From Fontivita pretiosa (GTDB lineage Bacteria > Planctomycetota > Phycisphaerae > Tepidisphaerales > Tepidisphaeraceae), in contig NZ_CP191258.1 in the NCBI RefSeq assembly GCF_050410795.1, positions 1,984,001 to 2,048,000 of the forward strand: DNA of 64,000 nucleotides, in the 5' to 3' direction. Position 1 is the first letter of the stretch; each line of letters begins with the position of its first letter. The notes below the pieces were generated by a model. That model was not told where the DNA came from, made no database searches, and saw only the letters and a program-made list of their open reading frames with translations. Below, piece after piece: positions 36,700 to 44,300 of the stretch. The translations under genes and the position numbers were made by a program.

Positions 36700-37701
36700 G
36701 TGGGTACAAGCTGCGGGATGGAAACATCTCGATCACCATGGAAGGTCCTGCGGCAGGCCCATGAACTGGCCCTCCGCGTCTGGCCGGCCTACTCCTGCGA
36801 CTGCAGCCGCCACGACTTCACGCTCCCGCAACTCTTCGCCTGCCTCGTTCTGCGCGAGCAGCTCAAGCTCAGCTATCGCAGGGCCGAGCAACTGCTGCGC
36901 GACTCGCCGCAGTGGCTGGCCGACCTCGGCATGTCCCGCGCCCCGGATCACAACACCCTCTGGCGGGCCTTCGGCACGCTTCTCAAGACCCGGCGCGTCA
37001 ACCGCATGCTCGACCTGCTGGCCCAGCTTGCCGCCAAGGCCAAACTGCTGCGTAAGCTCGACTCGAGCAAGCCGCTGACCCTCGACAGCACCTGCTACGA
37101 GGCGCGTCACCGCTCACGCCATTACGACCGCGTCTGCCGCAAGATGCTCCTGCGCGATGGCGGCAAATACACCGAAAAAACCGATGCAGACGAGGTCAAT
37201 CGCTCACGCTCGCGCCGGGCCCGGCAGATGCCGAAGCTGGCCCTGGCGGTGGCCTCGGCCTGTCACCTCATCCTGGCGGCGCGGGTTCATATCGGCTGCG
37301 GGTCCGATGCGCCGGACTTCGCGCCGCTGTTGTACCATGCGTGGCGGCGGGCCAATGTGAACGTCGTCGTCGCCGACGCTGGATACGACTCAGAGGCCAA
37401 CCACCGCAGCGCCCGCCTGGACATGGGTGTGCGCTCGGTGATTCCCACGGGCATCGGGCGGCCGTCGAGCAAGCCGCCCGGCGGTCGATATCGCCGGCTG
37501 ATGAAGCAGCGGTTTGCCCGCAAGGCGGACCGGCGAACCTACGGCCAGCGAGCGCAGAGCGAGACGGTCAACAGCATGATGAAGCGGAACTTTGGCGATG
37601 CCCTGCGTTCCGTGCAACGCCGCCGTCGCCGGCAGGAGATGCTCTTGCGGACCCTGACGCACGACATCATGATCTACGCCAATTATGAGGGTCGAGACTG
37701 A
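36700..37701 (+). CDS. IS5-like DDE transposase
   Basis: 333 aa from GTG 36700 (ATG 36718 alternative). N-terminal DUF772-like region: LFACLVLREQLKLSYRRAEQ. The catalytic triad is D129 (LTLDSTCYE), D226 (VVVADAGYDSEA) and E288, within Y281-x2-R284-x3-E288-x6-K295, an exact YREK signature of the IS4/IS5 group. It appears full length and intact, so the element may be active. Confidence 0.9.
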   Translation: MGTSCGMETSRSPWKVLRQAHELALRVWPAYSCDCSRHDFTLPQLFACLVLREQLKLSYRRAEQLLRDSPQWLADLGMSRAPDHNTLWRAFGTLLKTRRVNRMLDLLAQLAAKAKLLRKLDSSKPLTLDSTCYEARHRSRHYDRVCRKMLLRDGGKYTEKTDADEVNRSRSRRARQMPKLALAVASACHLILAARVHIGCGSDAPDFAPLLYHAWRRANVNVVVADAGYDSEANHRSARLDMGVRSVIPTGIGRPSSKPPGGRYRRLMKQRFARKADRRTYGQRAQSETVNSMMKRNFGDALRSVQRRRRRQEMLLRTLTHDIMIYANYEGRD

Positions 37702-37733
37702 GCCACTCCCGACCCCTTTTTCGCGCCGGGCAC

Positions 37734-37742
37734 TGCTATAAT
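37734..37742 (+). promoter_or_regulatory. Perfect extended -10 promoter before the HtrA-like gene
   Basis: TGCTATAAT: a consensus TATAAT at 37737-37742 with the extended TG one base upstream. The likely transcription start is near 37749, giving a 5' leader of about 20 nt to the start codon at 37771. The -35 position (about 37714-37719) falls inside the right end of the IS element and is not consensus-like (CCCTTT). Confidence 0.6.
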
Positions 37743-37770
37743 TCAATGCTCAACAGGATGAGCACAGGAA

Positions 37771-38844
37771 GTGATATCGAAGGTGAACAGAATTCTGGAA
37801 CTGATTGGAGAAAACGAAACGACAACGGCGCAGGCGGCCGGGCCGGCGGTGGGCGCGGCGGCGCAGGCGGGGCATCCCGACGAGCAACTGCTCGACGCCT
37901 ATTCGCGCACCGTCTCCCGGGTGGTGCGGCAGGTCAGTCCGTCGGTGGTCAATATCGAAATCCGCAAACGCGTGAAAACCCCGCGGGGCATTCAGGAAGC
38001 CCGTGGAGGCGGGTCGGGCTTCATCTTTACCCCCGATGGCTTCATCCTCACCAACAGCCACGTCGTCAGCGGCGCCGAACAGATCGACGTGATGCTTTCG
38101 GACGGATCGGGCTATCAGGCGCGGCTGATCGGCGACGACCCGGAGACGGACCTGGCCGTCATCCGCATCAACAGCGCCGCGGGCGCGGAGTTCGTGCCGG
38201 CGGTGCTGGGAGATTCGGCCAGACTTGTCGTGGGTCAGTTGGCGGTAGCGATCGGCAACCCCTACGGGTTCCAGACGACCGTGACCGCAGGCGTGATCAG
38301 CGCCACGGCGCGATCGTTCCGCACGCAGTCCGGGCGGCTGATCGATAACGTCATCCAGACCGACGCGGCGCTGAATCCCGGCAACAGCGGCGGGCCTCTG
38401 GTCAATAGCGCTGGCGAGGTCGTCGGCGTGAACACCGCGATCATCGCCCTGGCCCAGGGCATCTGCTTTGCCATTCCCATCAATACCGCCAAGTGGATCG
38501 CCGCCAGGTTGATCCGCGACGGGCGGATCCGACGCAGCTACGTGGGCATCGGCGGGCAGAACGTGCCACTGCACCGGCGGATCGTCCGCTACTACCACCT
38601 GAGCAACAGCGGCGGCGTGCTGGTGCTGCATGTGGAGCCGGGCAGCCCCGCACAGGCCGCCGGCCTGCTCGAAGGCGACGTCATCATCGCGATGGACGAA
38701 CACGTGATCGAGACGATCGACGATCTTCAGCGGCAACTGACCGAGGAGCGGGTCGGAAAGCCCAGCCGCCTGACCGTGATTCGACGGACCGAGAAGCTGG
38801 AGCTTTGGGTGACGCCCGCCGAGTCGCAGCGCGCCGCCACCTGA
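37771..38844 (+). CDS. HtrA/DegP-like trypsin-fold serine protease with PDZ domain, no signal peptide
   Basis: 357 aa. Catalytic triad H97 (ILTNSHVVSG), D127 (ETDLAVIRI) and S206 (NPGNSGGPLVN), then one PDZ domain from about 265 (YVGIGGQNVPLHRR, GSPAQAAGLLEGDVIIAMDE). The N-terminus is hydrophilic with no signal peptide or membrane anchor, so a cytoplasmic location is likely, unlike DegP/DegS. GTG at 37771 is used here; GTG at 37783 is an alternative and neither has a convincing ribosome site. The gene lies 49 bp after the IS right end. Confidence 0.9.
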   Translation: MISKVNRILELIGENETTTAQAAGPAVGAAAQAGHPDEQLLDAYSRTVSRVVRQVSPSVVNIEIRKRVKTPRGIQEARGGGSGFIFTPDGFILTNSHVVSGAEQIDVMLSDGSGYQARLIGDDPETDLAVIRINSAAGAEFVPAVLGDSARLVVGQLAVAIGNPYGFQTTVTAGVISATARSFRTQSGRLIDNVIQTDAALNPGNSGGPLVNSAGEVVGVNTAIIALAQGICFAIPINTAKWIAARLIRDGRIRRSYVGIGGQNVPLHRRIVRYYHLSNSGGVLVLHVEPGSPAQAAGLLEGDVIIAMDEHVIETIDDLQRQLTEERVGKPSRLTVIRRTEKLELWVTPAESQRAAT

Positions 38845-38946
38845 GCGTCGCGCCGGCAACCCGGCCGCTGGCCGTGATGGTGATTACCCTGTGCCCATTT
38901 TAACGGCCACATGACGCCTCGGCTCGCCCGATTTGAAGGGGATTGG

Positions 38947-38976
38947 TTGACAAGCCTCCAGCCATAAGGGTACTGT
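38947..38976 (+). promoter_or_regulatory. Candidate rnc promoter
   Basis: TTGACA at 38947-38952, an 18-bp spacer and TACTGT at 38971-38976. It would give an rnc leader of about 240 nt that contains the hairpins at 39048 and 39167. The 376-bp gap between the HtrA-like gene and rnc holds no convincing coding sequence. Confidence 0.4.
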
Positions 38977-39047
38977 CAGGGTTGAGAAAGACGCGGTTGT
39001 AGTGCGGGACGGCAGGTTCCGGGCCGGCTCGCACGGGTGGAATTCTG

Positions 39048-39081
39048 ATTTCGCTGATCGCTGGAAGGCGATCACCGAAAT
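39048..39081 (+). promoter_or_regulatory. Long hairpin in rnc leader, candidate RNase III processing site
   Basis: ATTTCG (39048-39053) with CGAAAT (39076-39081) and GATCGC (39056-39061) with GCGATC (39068-39073) give 12 perfect base pairs interrupted by a 2x2 internal loop, with a six-base loop. RNase III in E. coli cleaves a stem in its own mRNA leader; this hairpin is in the right place for the same control, but that is inference. Confidence 0.5.
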
Positions 39082-39166
39082 TCGCATTCCATAGCTGCTC
39101 TGACCGGCCGACATTCGGATCAGGGCTCGCGCAGACGAACCTGACCGATCGGCAGTGGCTCACGTC

Positions 39167-39194
39167 CCAACCGCGCCATCCGGGTTGGTTTTTT
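39167..39194 (+). terminator. Terminator-like hairpin just upstream of rnc
   Basis: CCAACC (39167-39172) pairs with GGTTGG (39183-39188) and is followed directly by six T. It is 27 bp before the rnc start codon. It could be a weak terminator or an attenuator in the rnc leader; the stem is only six base pairs. Confidence 0.45.
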
Positions 39195-39220
39195 GTGTCC
39201 AGACGTCAGAGAGTAAGTTT

Positions 39221-39958
39221 GTGAACAACGATCTACGTGCTCGCGCCGAGAAAGTTCTCGGCCATCAATTCAGGGATCCGCAGCTTCTGAAAGAAGCGTT
39301 GACGCACGCCTCGATCGCCGACAACCGGCTCAAGAGCAACGAGCGTATGGAGTTTCTGGGCGACGCGGTGCTGGACCTGGTCGTGTGCGAAGAGCTGTAT
39401 CGCAAGTTCCCCAACCTGCTGGAGGGGGACCTGACGAAGATCAAGTCGGCGGTGGTTTCGCGCCGCACGTGCGCCGAAGTGGCCAAGGAAACGGGCCTGG
39501 CGGACCTGCTGATCATCGGCAAGGGCATCAGCAGCCGCGAGGCCATGCCCAGCTCGCTGGCGGCGGCGGTGTACGAGTCGATCGTGGCGGCGATCTACCT
39601 CGATGCCGGCTTCGAGACCGCCAAACAGTACGTCCTGCGCACCATGGCGCCCAAGATCGATTCGATCTCGGCGAACATCAATCAGCAGAACTACAAGGCG
39701 GTGCTCCAGCAGCACGCCCAGAAGATGCTGGGCGCCACGCCGATTTACGAGCTTCTGGATGAGAAGGGACCGGACCACAGCAAGTGCTTCGAGGTGTGCG
39801 TGGTGATCGATGGCCGCCGCTTCGCCAGTGCCTGGGGCCCCAACAAGAAGATGGCCGAACAAAAGGCCGCCCTGCTGGCGCTGGAGGAACTGGGGGTAAT
39901 GGAGCCGAAGGAAGTGGACGAGGCGATCGAGCAGATCGCGGTGGAGGGGCCGGAGTAA
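39221..39958 (+). CDS. rnc: Ribonuclease III
   Basis: 245 aa. The endonuclease domain carries the signature NERMEFLGDAVLDLVV (around residues 40-55) with E and D metal ligands, and SLAAAVYESIVAAIYLDAG with the second acidic pair. A double-stranded RNA binding domain follows from about 160 (QNYKAVLQQHAQKMLGATPI, FASAWGPNKKMAEQKAALLAL). GTG 39221 starts the natural N-terminus VNNDLRARAEKVLGHQF, with GAGAG upstream; the longer frame to 39155 crosses a terminator-like hairpin. It processes rRNA precursors and structured mRNAs. Confidence 0.95.
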   Translation: MNNDLRARAEKVLGHQFRDPQLLKEALTHASIADNRLKSNERMEFLGDAVLDLVVCEELYRKFPNLLEGDLTKIKSAVVSRRTCAEVAKETGLADLLIIGKGISSREAMPSSLAAAVYESIVAAIYLDAGFETAKQYVLRTMAPKIDSISANINQQNYKAVLQQHAQKMLGATPIYELLDEKGPDHSKCFEVCVVIDGRRFASAWGPNKKMAEQKAALLALEELGVMEPKEVDEAIEQIAVEGPE

Positions 39959-40163
39959 ATTCAGCCGGCGTGGACGACTTCGCGGATCCGATCGATCTCG
40001 CGCGGCCGCAAATCCGCCGCGAGAATTCCCGCGAATGCTGCCGCGCTGCGCGAGATGATGCGATACGCCCGGCCCGACAATCCACCCGACGCAAGGCATG
40101 AGCCGAACCGTAAGCTAGAGGAATCAACTGTGACGAGGACAGTGAACCTCCTCATAAGGCTCT

Positions 40164-40469
40164 TCATATGCCCTTCTGCCTCCACCATGGGACTTTGCGC
40201 CCTGGCGATGCGGGGATCGATCCGGAGTTAGGCGGAGCTGCAGATTGCCCCGGGAGTGGCGCCGGAGGAGGAACTGATGAGTCCGATTTTTGCTTGAGGT
40301 ACCTGATCCAGTATAGGCCAGTCCCCGGGATTCTGAAGGAGATGTACCGTTGTCCGCTGGGCGAGACACCGTAACGGAAGCCGGGGATTCCGCAACTCCA
40401 GCCGACGCCGCGTTTGGACAGCGTCAAGCGGAATGGCCCGCGCCCGAGTATCTTGCGAAATCTCCACAT
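40164..40469 (-). CDS. DUF4236 protein, last gene of the TerY-P cassette
   Basis: 101 aa. It starts MWRFRKILGRGPFRLTLSKR and continues GVGWSCGIPGFRYGVSPSG, then RYISFRIPGTGLYWIRYL: the DUF4236 core, a short Gly-rich beta module of unknown function. The C-terminal 35 residues are Pro/Ser-rich and end in KVPWWRQKGI. It follows the kinase gene by 11 bp on the same strand, so it is almost certainly the last cistron of the kinase-phosphatase-vWA operon. A structural or adaptor role in that system is inference. Confidence 0.75.
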   Translation of the reverse strand: MWRFRKILGRGPFRLTLSKRGVGWSCGIPGFRYGVSPSGQRYISFRIPGTGLYWIRYLKQKSDSSVPPPAPLPGQSAAPPNSGSIPASPGRKVPWWRQKGI

Positions 40470-40480
40470 AAGTCACCCGC

Positions 40481-42766
40481 TCATGCTGCCTTCGAACCAA
40501 CGAAGACTCGCTTCACATATTCTGAAAACCGAATTCGGACATACGACCCGAGCTTCCGCGCCGCCTTGCATCTCTCCCAATGGAGACTGAACAGCTTTCT
40601 CCTAGTCTCGGCAATCCGCTCGTCAATCTCCCGCAGTCGGGAAGCAGTGTCACGCTCAAGCTCCAACTTCCTTGCCTGAATGGCGCGGTACTCCTGCGCA
40701 TAACGCGCATGGACCTTGCTCACCAATGTCTGGGTCATCGCCTTCGTAGCTTTCTCCTCTTGTTCCAGTTGCTCCAACGACGGCCAATACTTCGCTCGAA
40801 TGTTCACTTCCTCCCTTCTCAGACGCTGTTGTTCTGAATCCCTCTGTTGTTCCAGCATGCGACGCTGGGCCTCATACTTTGTCCGGATCATGGCCTCCTC
40901 GCCGGGCGAAAGCGCCGAAGGCATAGTTCTTCGGGCGCTTGCTTCGAGGGAGCTTCGCCACTGAACAAGAAGACGCGCCCTGGTCGGGCCAATCCCGTGT
41001 ACCCGTTGGACACCGTGCAAATCGATATCGGCGGCCGTACGGAAACCGGAGCTTATCAGGCGCAATTTGAAGGCAGGGCCGATACCGGGAATAGTCTCTC
41101 GGTCCAAGCCAAATTGGCGAAGATAATCAGTAATGTGCTGTTGCTGCTTAGCTTGAAGCGCTCGGTTAAGCTCAGTGATCACCACCTGTTTGAGAGTGGA
41201 GATCTGCCCGTTCAGCACCGCCACTCTTGACCCGATTTCGTTTTGGATTATCCGGAGTGCGTCTGCTTGCTGCTGGTCCACCGCTTGTCGTCGAGCGGCT
41301 AAAGATGACAAGGCGACGCACAGATCGACCTGGCATTCATCGATTTCTGTCTTCTCTTTCGCTTCCAATGCCCTCCGTTCCGACGCGAGCCGTGCTTGCT
41401 CAGCAGCGTTATGGTCGAGGAGTCTTGTCTTCTCTCGACTTGCCGCCTCAACGTCGCGCTCCGCAGCCCGAATCTGGTCCTGTATCTCGCGGACCGTCGA
41501 CGTAAGAGCTCTAAATCGACACACACTGTCGTCAGAACGATACCGACAGATCCATAAGGTCAAGTTGACCAATATCAGAGCCAAAATCCTCAGCGGCCAC
41601 AAATCCAGAGCAGCGTTCAACGGCGCCGCGATCAGGAGCGCCGAAACTGCAACCACGATGCGTTCAAGAGTAGCAGAATTGCTGAAAGATACTACCGCGC
41701 TGACGGTTGGTTCTAAAGCGCCCTGGATCCATGAAGGGTCTGAGGGACTGGGAACCGTGAAGTTGCCGCCGCCTGAAGCGCTGGGCGTCGTGTCGACTGC
41801 GAGCCCGTTACCATGAGATCCAATGTGGTCCTTTATCCAGCTTGCGCCAGCAGAAGGGGTTGTAATCGACGGGCCAGCGGGCGGCAGTACTTGGCCGTCC
41901 AAGGACGGCACATCTCGGGGTCCGAGATACAGAAGGGACTTGAAGGCTGCGGCGGCCGATCCGATCACCTCATCGTGGTGCCTCTCCAGCAAGCGAAGAA
42001 GGTCCGAACTCTCGGGGTGCTCGAAGTCTTCGCGCCGGAAAAGCAGGCACTCATCTCCGCCCCGGAAGCGTTGCCACAGTGTCGGGTCGACCGCTAGCGC
42101 AACCAACGAGACGTAAACCACCCATGCCGAAAAGTTATCTACGTAAGGTCCGAAGTCGGCTTCACTCCGGAGCGGATGCTGGTAGTTGCGGTGACCTACT
42201 TCGTGGCTACCCTCGCCCGAGAGCGCCGGAACGTACATGCCGTCGTAGTCGATAAGCCGAAGCTGCCCCTCAGCAATGAGCACATTACCGTGTTGCAGAT
42301 CTCCGTGGGCGATGGAAGCTCTCTGGAGCGCCTTTACCATCTCGACCCAGCGCCTAGCGAGGGAGAGCAGGGCACTGCGATCCCCCAGATGCTTTTCAAT
42401 GAAAGCGATCAGCGGCTGACCTTGGACCCATTCCATCTTTAGGATTGGGTAGGACTGTCCCCGCACTCTGATACCATCGCGCAGAAAGGTGAATCCGACC
42501 GTATAGGGGAGCCGAAGCCGGGTTAGGTGCTCGCTTATGGCAGCATACCTTCGCTCATGGTCGTGAAACGGGCGTAAGAAGCACCGTACGGCCCAGGTAC
42601 GTTGGGGGCATTGCAACTTGTAGACAGTGGCGAACCCACCGGTGATGGGACGGGGCAAGCCCAGCGGCGTGAGCTCAGGTCGGCCTTCCCGTAACTCCGG
42701 GTCGCGGAAGGCGAGCCTCGGATTCTGGATAGCTTCGTTGTAATCCTGCGGTGTAGGCCACGACAT
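40481..42766 (-). CDS. yegI: YegI-like protein kinase with membrane segment, coiled coil and helix-hairpin-helix
   Basis: 761 aa. Kinase domain 1-290: Gly-rich loop TGGFATVYK (42-50), AVRCF at the usual VAIK position so that Arg61 replaces Lys, catalytic loop HGDLQHGN (154-161) and metal motif LIDYDG (171-176). A Pro/Ser linker leads to a hydrophobic stretch (about 369-406), a long charged coiled coil (425-545), two helix-hairpin-helix motifs (IPGIGPAFKLRLISSGF, VHGIGPTRARLLVQW; 559-605) and a second Gln/Glu/Arg-rich coiled coil. This is the kinase-HhH component of the TerY-P triad (COG4248, E. coli YegI). It follows the PP2C gene by 15 bp. Confidence 0.88.
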   Translation of the reverse strand: MSWPTPQDYNEAIQNPRLAFRDPELREGRPELTPLGLPRPITGGFATVYKLQCPQRTWAVRCFLRPFHDHERRYAAISEHLTRLRLPYTVGFTFLRDGIRVRGQSYPILKMEWVQGQPLIAFIEKHLGDRSALLSLARRWVEMVKALQRASIAHGDLQHGNVLIAEGQLRLIDYDGMYVPALSGEGSHEVGHRNYQHPLRSEADFGPYVDNFSAWVVYVSLVALAVDPTLWQRFRGGDECLLFRREDFEHPESSDLLRLLERHHDEVIGSAAAAFKSLLYLGPRDVPSLDGQVLPPAGPSITTPSAGASWIKDHIGSHGNGLAVDTTPSASGGGNFTVPSPSDPSWIQGALEPTVSAVVSFSNSATLERIVVAVSALLIAAPLNAALDLWPLRILALILVNLTLWICRYRSDDSVCRFRALTSTVREIQDQIRAAERDVEAASREKTRLLDHNAAEQARLASERRALEAKEKTEIDECQVDLCVALSSLAARRQAVDQQQADALRIIQNEIGSRVAVLNGQISTLKQVVITELNRALQAKQQQHITDYLRQFGLDRETIPGIGPAFKLRLISSGFRTAADIDLHGVQRVHGIGPTRARLLVQWRSSLEASARRTMPSALSPGEEAMIRTKYEAQRRMLEQQRDSEQQRLRREEVNIRAKYWPSLEQLEQEEKATKAMTQTLVSKVHARYAQEYRAIQARKLELERDTASRLREIDERIAETRRKLFSLHWERCKAARKLGSYVRIRFSEYVKRVFVGSKAA

Positions 42767-42781
42767 GCTCGGCGCTTCCCG

Positions 42782-43537
42782 TTACGCGAGATCGACGCGC
42801 AAGAGGGTGACGTCGTCATTCCGGACCGCTCGTTGTGCTCGGAGCGACTCCACCCATTCACGAAACGGCTTCACCTCATCTTTTGTGTCGAAGTCTCGGA
42901 GAATCCTCCAAGGAGTGTGTCCTTCCTCCAGTTCCCGCATGAACCAAGAGGCAAGCGCGTCTGTCATGAGATAAAAGGCATCGCCTGGCTGCCAAGTTCC
43001 GTCTATCGTACGTAGATGGGCAACGATATGGCTGTTGTGGGCCGGATTGCTGGACAATAAGTGCGGGCGACTGCTGAACGCTCCAGAGTCAGCGAGCGGG
43101 AACCGAGCGAGAACTTCCTCGCCCCGCACTTGAACCAGGCAGCTATCCCCGATAGCCACAGCCTTCCAGGTACCACCGTTCTGGCCAACGCCTTGATACA
43201 AGGTCATGCCAAGGATGGCAGCAAAGGCGCCTAGGCGAATTTTCTCCTCCGCATACCATGGCAACGGTCGCTTACGGACTATCGTAGACCACCGTTGTTG
43301 CAGGTCGCGAAATCCGTCCGGATCGAAAACCGTGGACGGGCAGTTCTTGCACATATAGCGCACAAGCTGCTTCGCCCAGATCCCAGAGTAAGAAGTCTCC
43401 GTTGCACCGTCTGCTACTGCGCAGCGGAAACAGGGCGCGCTGTGTTCTATGGACTTGCGCGGCCAGAAGGCATCTTCGTATTCGCTATCTTCGTTTCCCC
43501 GTTTCGGTGTCCAAAACGGGTGGGCAAACACCTGCAT
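42782..43537 (-). CDS. pphC: PP2C-family protein phosphatase (PphC/YegK-like)
   Basis: 251 aa. Metal-binding motifs of PP2C are in place: RGNEDSEYEDAF near the N-terminus, CAVADGATETSYSG (D43-G44), AIGDSCLVQVRG, FYLMTDALASWF and the C-terminal RNDDVTLLRVDL. It should dephosphorylate Ser/Thr substrates, probably the neighbouring kinase. The start has a good ribosome site (AGGAGGAG region). It lies 14 bp after the vWA gene stop and 15 bp before the kinase, so all three are translated from one mRNA. The family match is to the TerY-P phosphatase group. Confidence 0.88.
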   Translation of the reverse strand: MQVFAHPFWTPKRGNEDSEYEDAFWPRKSIEHSAPCFRCAVADGATETSYSGIWAKQLVRYMCKNCPSTVFDPDGFRDLQQRWSTIVRKRPLPWYAEEKIRLGAFAAILGMTLYQGVGQNGGTWKAVAIGDSCLVQVRGEEVLARFPLADSGAFSSRPHLLSSNPAHNSHIVAHLRTIDGTWQPGDAFYLMTDALASWFMRELEEGHTPWRILRDFDTKDEVKPFREWVESLRAQRAVRNDDVTLLRVDLA

Positions 43538-44024
43538 ACCCTGATCTCCTCCTATCGGAGGTCACTTGGCCGGGTGCCGATGTCGAGAAAGCGGATTACG
43601 GCCACAATGTCCGCGTTGAAGACGAAGCCCCTGGTTCCCTCAGAGACCCTGTATCCTTCCTGCTGGGCAATGCTCCGCATGTAGGCAGGTAGCGGGCTCG
43701 ACATGCGGAACAAAAGCTGGGCGAACTGATCTGGCAGATTAGCCTCAGTATCTGGGAACTCTATCGGTGCCGCGCGGTGGGACGACAGATGCACATTGAA
43801 CAGGAGTGCCTCGCCATCGTTGCTGCCGAGCTTTTTAATCGCTTCCGCCGACCCGCTCGGGTCACCGTCTGTTGCCTCTCCATCGGTGATGTTTATTACG
43901 ATTGGGGGAAAGCACGCAGGATGCTGCGCCAGCCATCCCTGGAGGATGCGATGGGGGGTGTGGCCATTTTCTGTGGGGTGAGGTAAGAGATAGGCGGCTC
44001 CGCCTTTAACGGCAAGGAGGCCGC

Positions 44025-44300
44025 ATGGATCGCGAAGCGCTGAAGCGCGAACTAACGGAACAATTTCACCAATCTCTGGATCAGGCAATCAACGCCGTGG
44101 AACAAGCGCCGGACGGGTCGTGGATCGCGGCCAGCGAATGGCAGGTTCGCGAGTTGTTTCAGAAGCTGACGGCACAAGCCTTCGAGCGGATCCTGCAAGC
44201 GAAGTTGGACGCCGCCGAAACCAGCGGCGCTTTTTCCCCCTCCGCCCCTGGCGCAGGACAAGGGAAAGCGCGGGCTGGACGTGCTCAGCGCCGCCGGTGA
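44025..44300 (+). CDS. ISKra4-like transposase, N-terminal frame
   Basis: 91 aa. It encodes the N-terminal part of the transposase (DREALKRELTEQFHQSLDQA, WQVRELFQKLTAQAFERILQ, DAAETSGAF). After that the frame loses similarity, while the next frame continues with AQDKGKRGLDVLSAAGEVRL. The switch is +1 near the run CTTTTTCCCCCTCC at 44230-44243, so this and the next entry are parts of one gene. Confidence 0.75.
   Translation: MDREALKRELTEQFHQSLDQAINAVEQAPDGSWIAASEWQVRELFQKLTAQAFERILQAKLDAAETSGAFSPSAPGAGQGKARAGRAQRRR

Larger units (their letters stand above)
36594..37722 (+). mobile_element. IS5-like insertion sequence with asymmetric left terminal hairpin
   Basis: The outer ends are a perfect 18-bp inverted repeat: GAAAAAGGGGTCGGGAGT at 36594-36611 and its complement at 37705-37722. 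A second 18-bp inverted match is GGCTCAGTCTCGACCCTC (36642-36659) with 37687-37704. On the right these two blocks are contiguous; on the left they are separated by 30 bp that build a perfect hairpin. One transposase gene is inside. About 1.13 kb in total. No clear target duplication was found. It lies between the DUF4159 and HtrA-like genes. Confidence 0.88.

Noticed and set aside
36580..37735. Target-site duplication of the IS5-like element
   Set aside because: The bases flanking the 18-bp inverted repeats (ACGGCCGCT on the left, GCGCCGGGC on the right) do not form a direct repeat.
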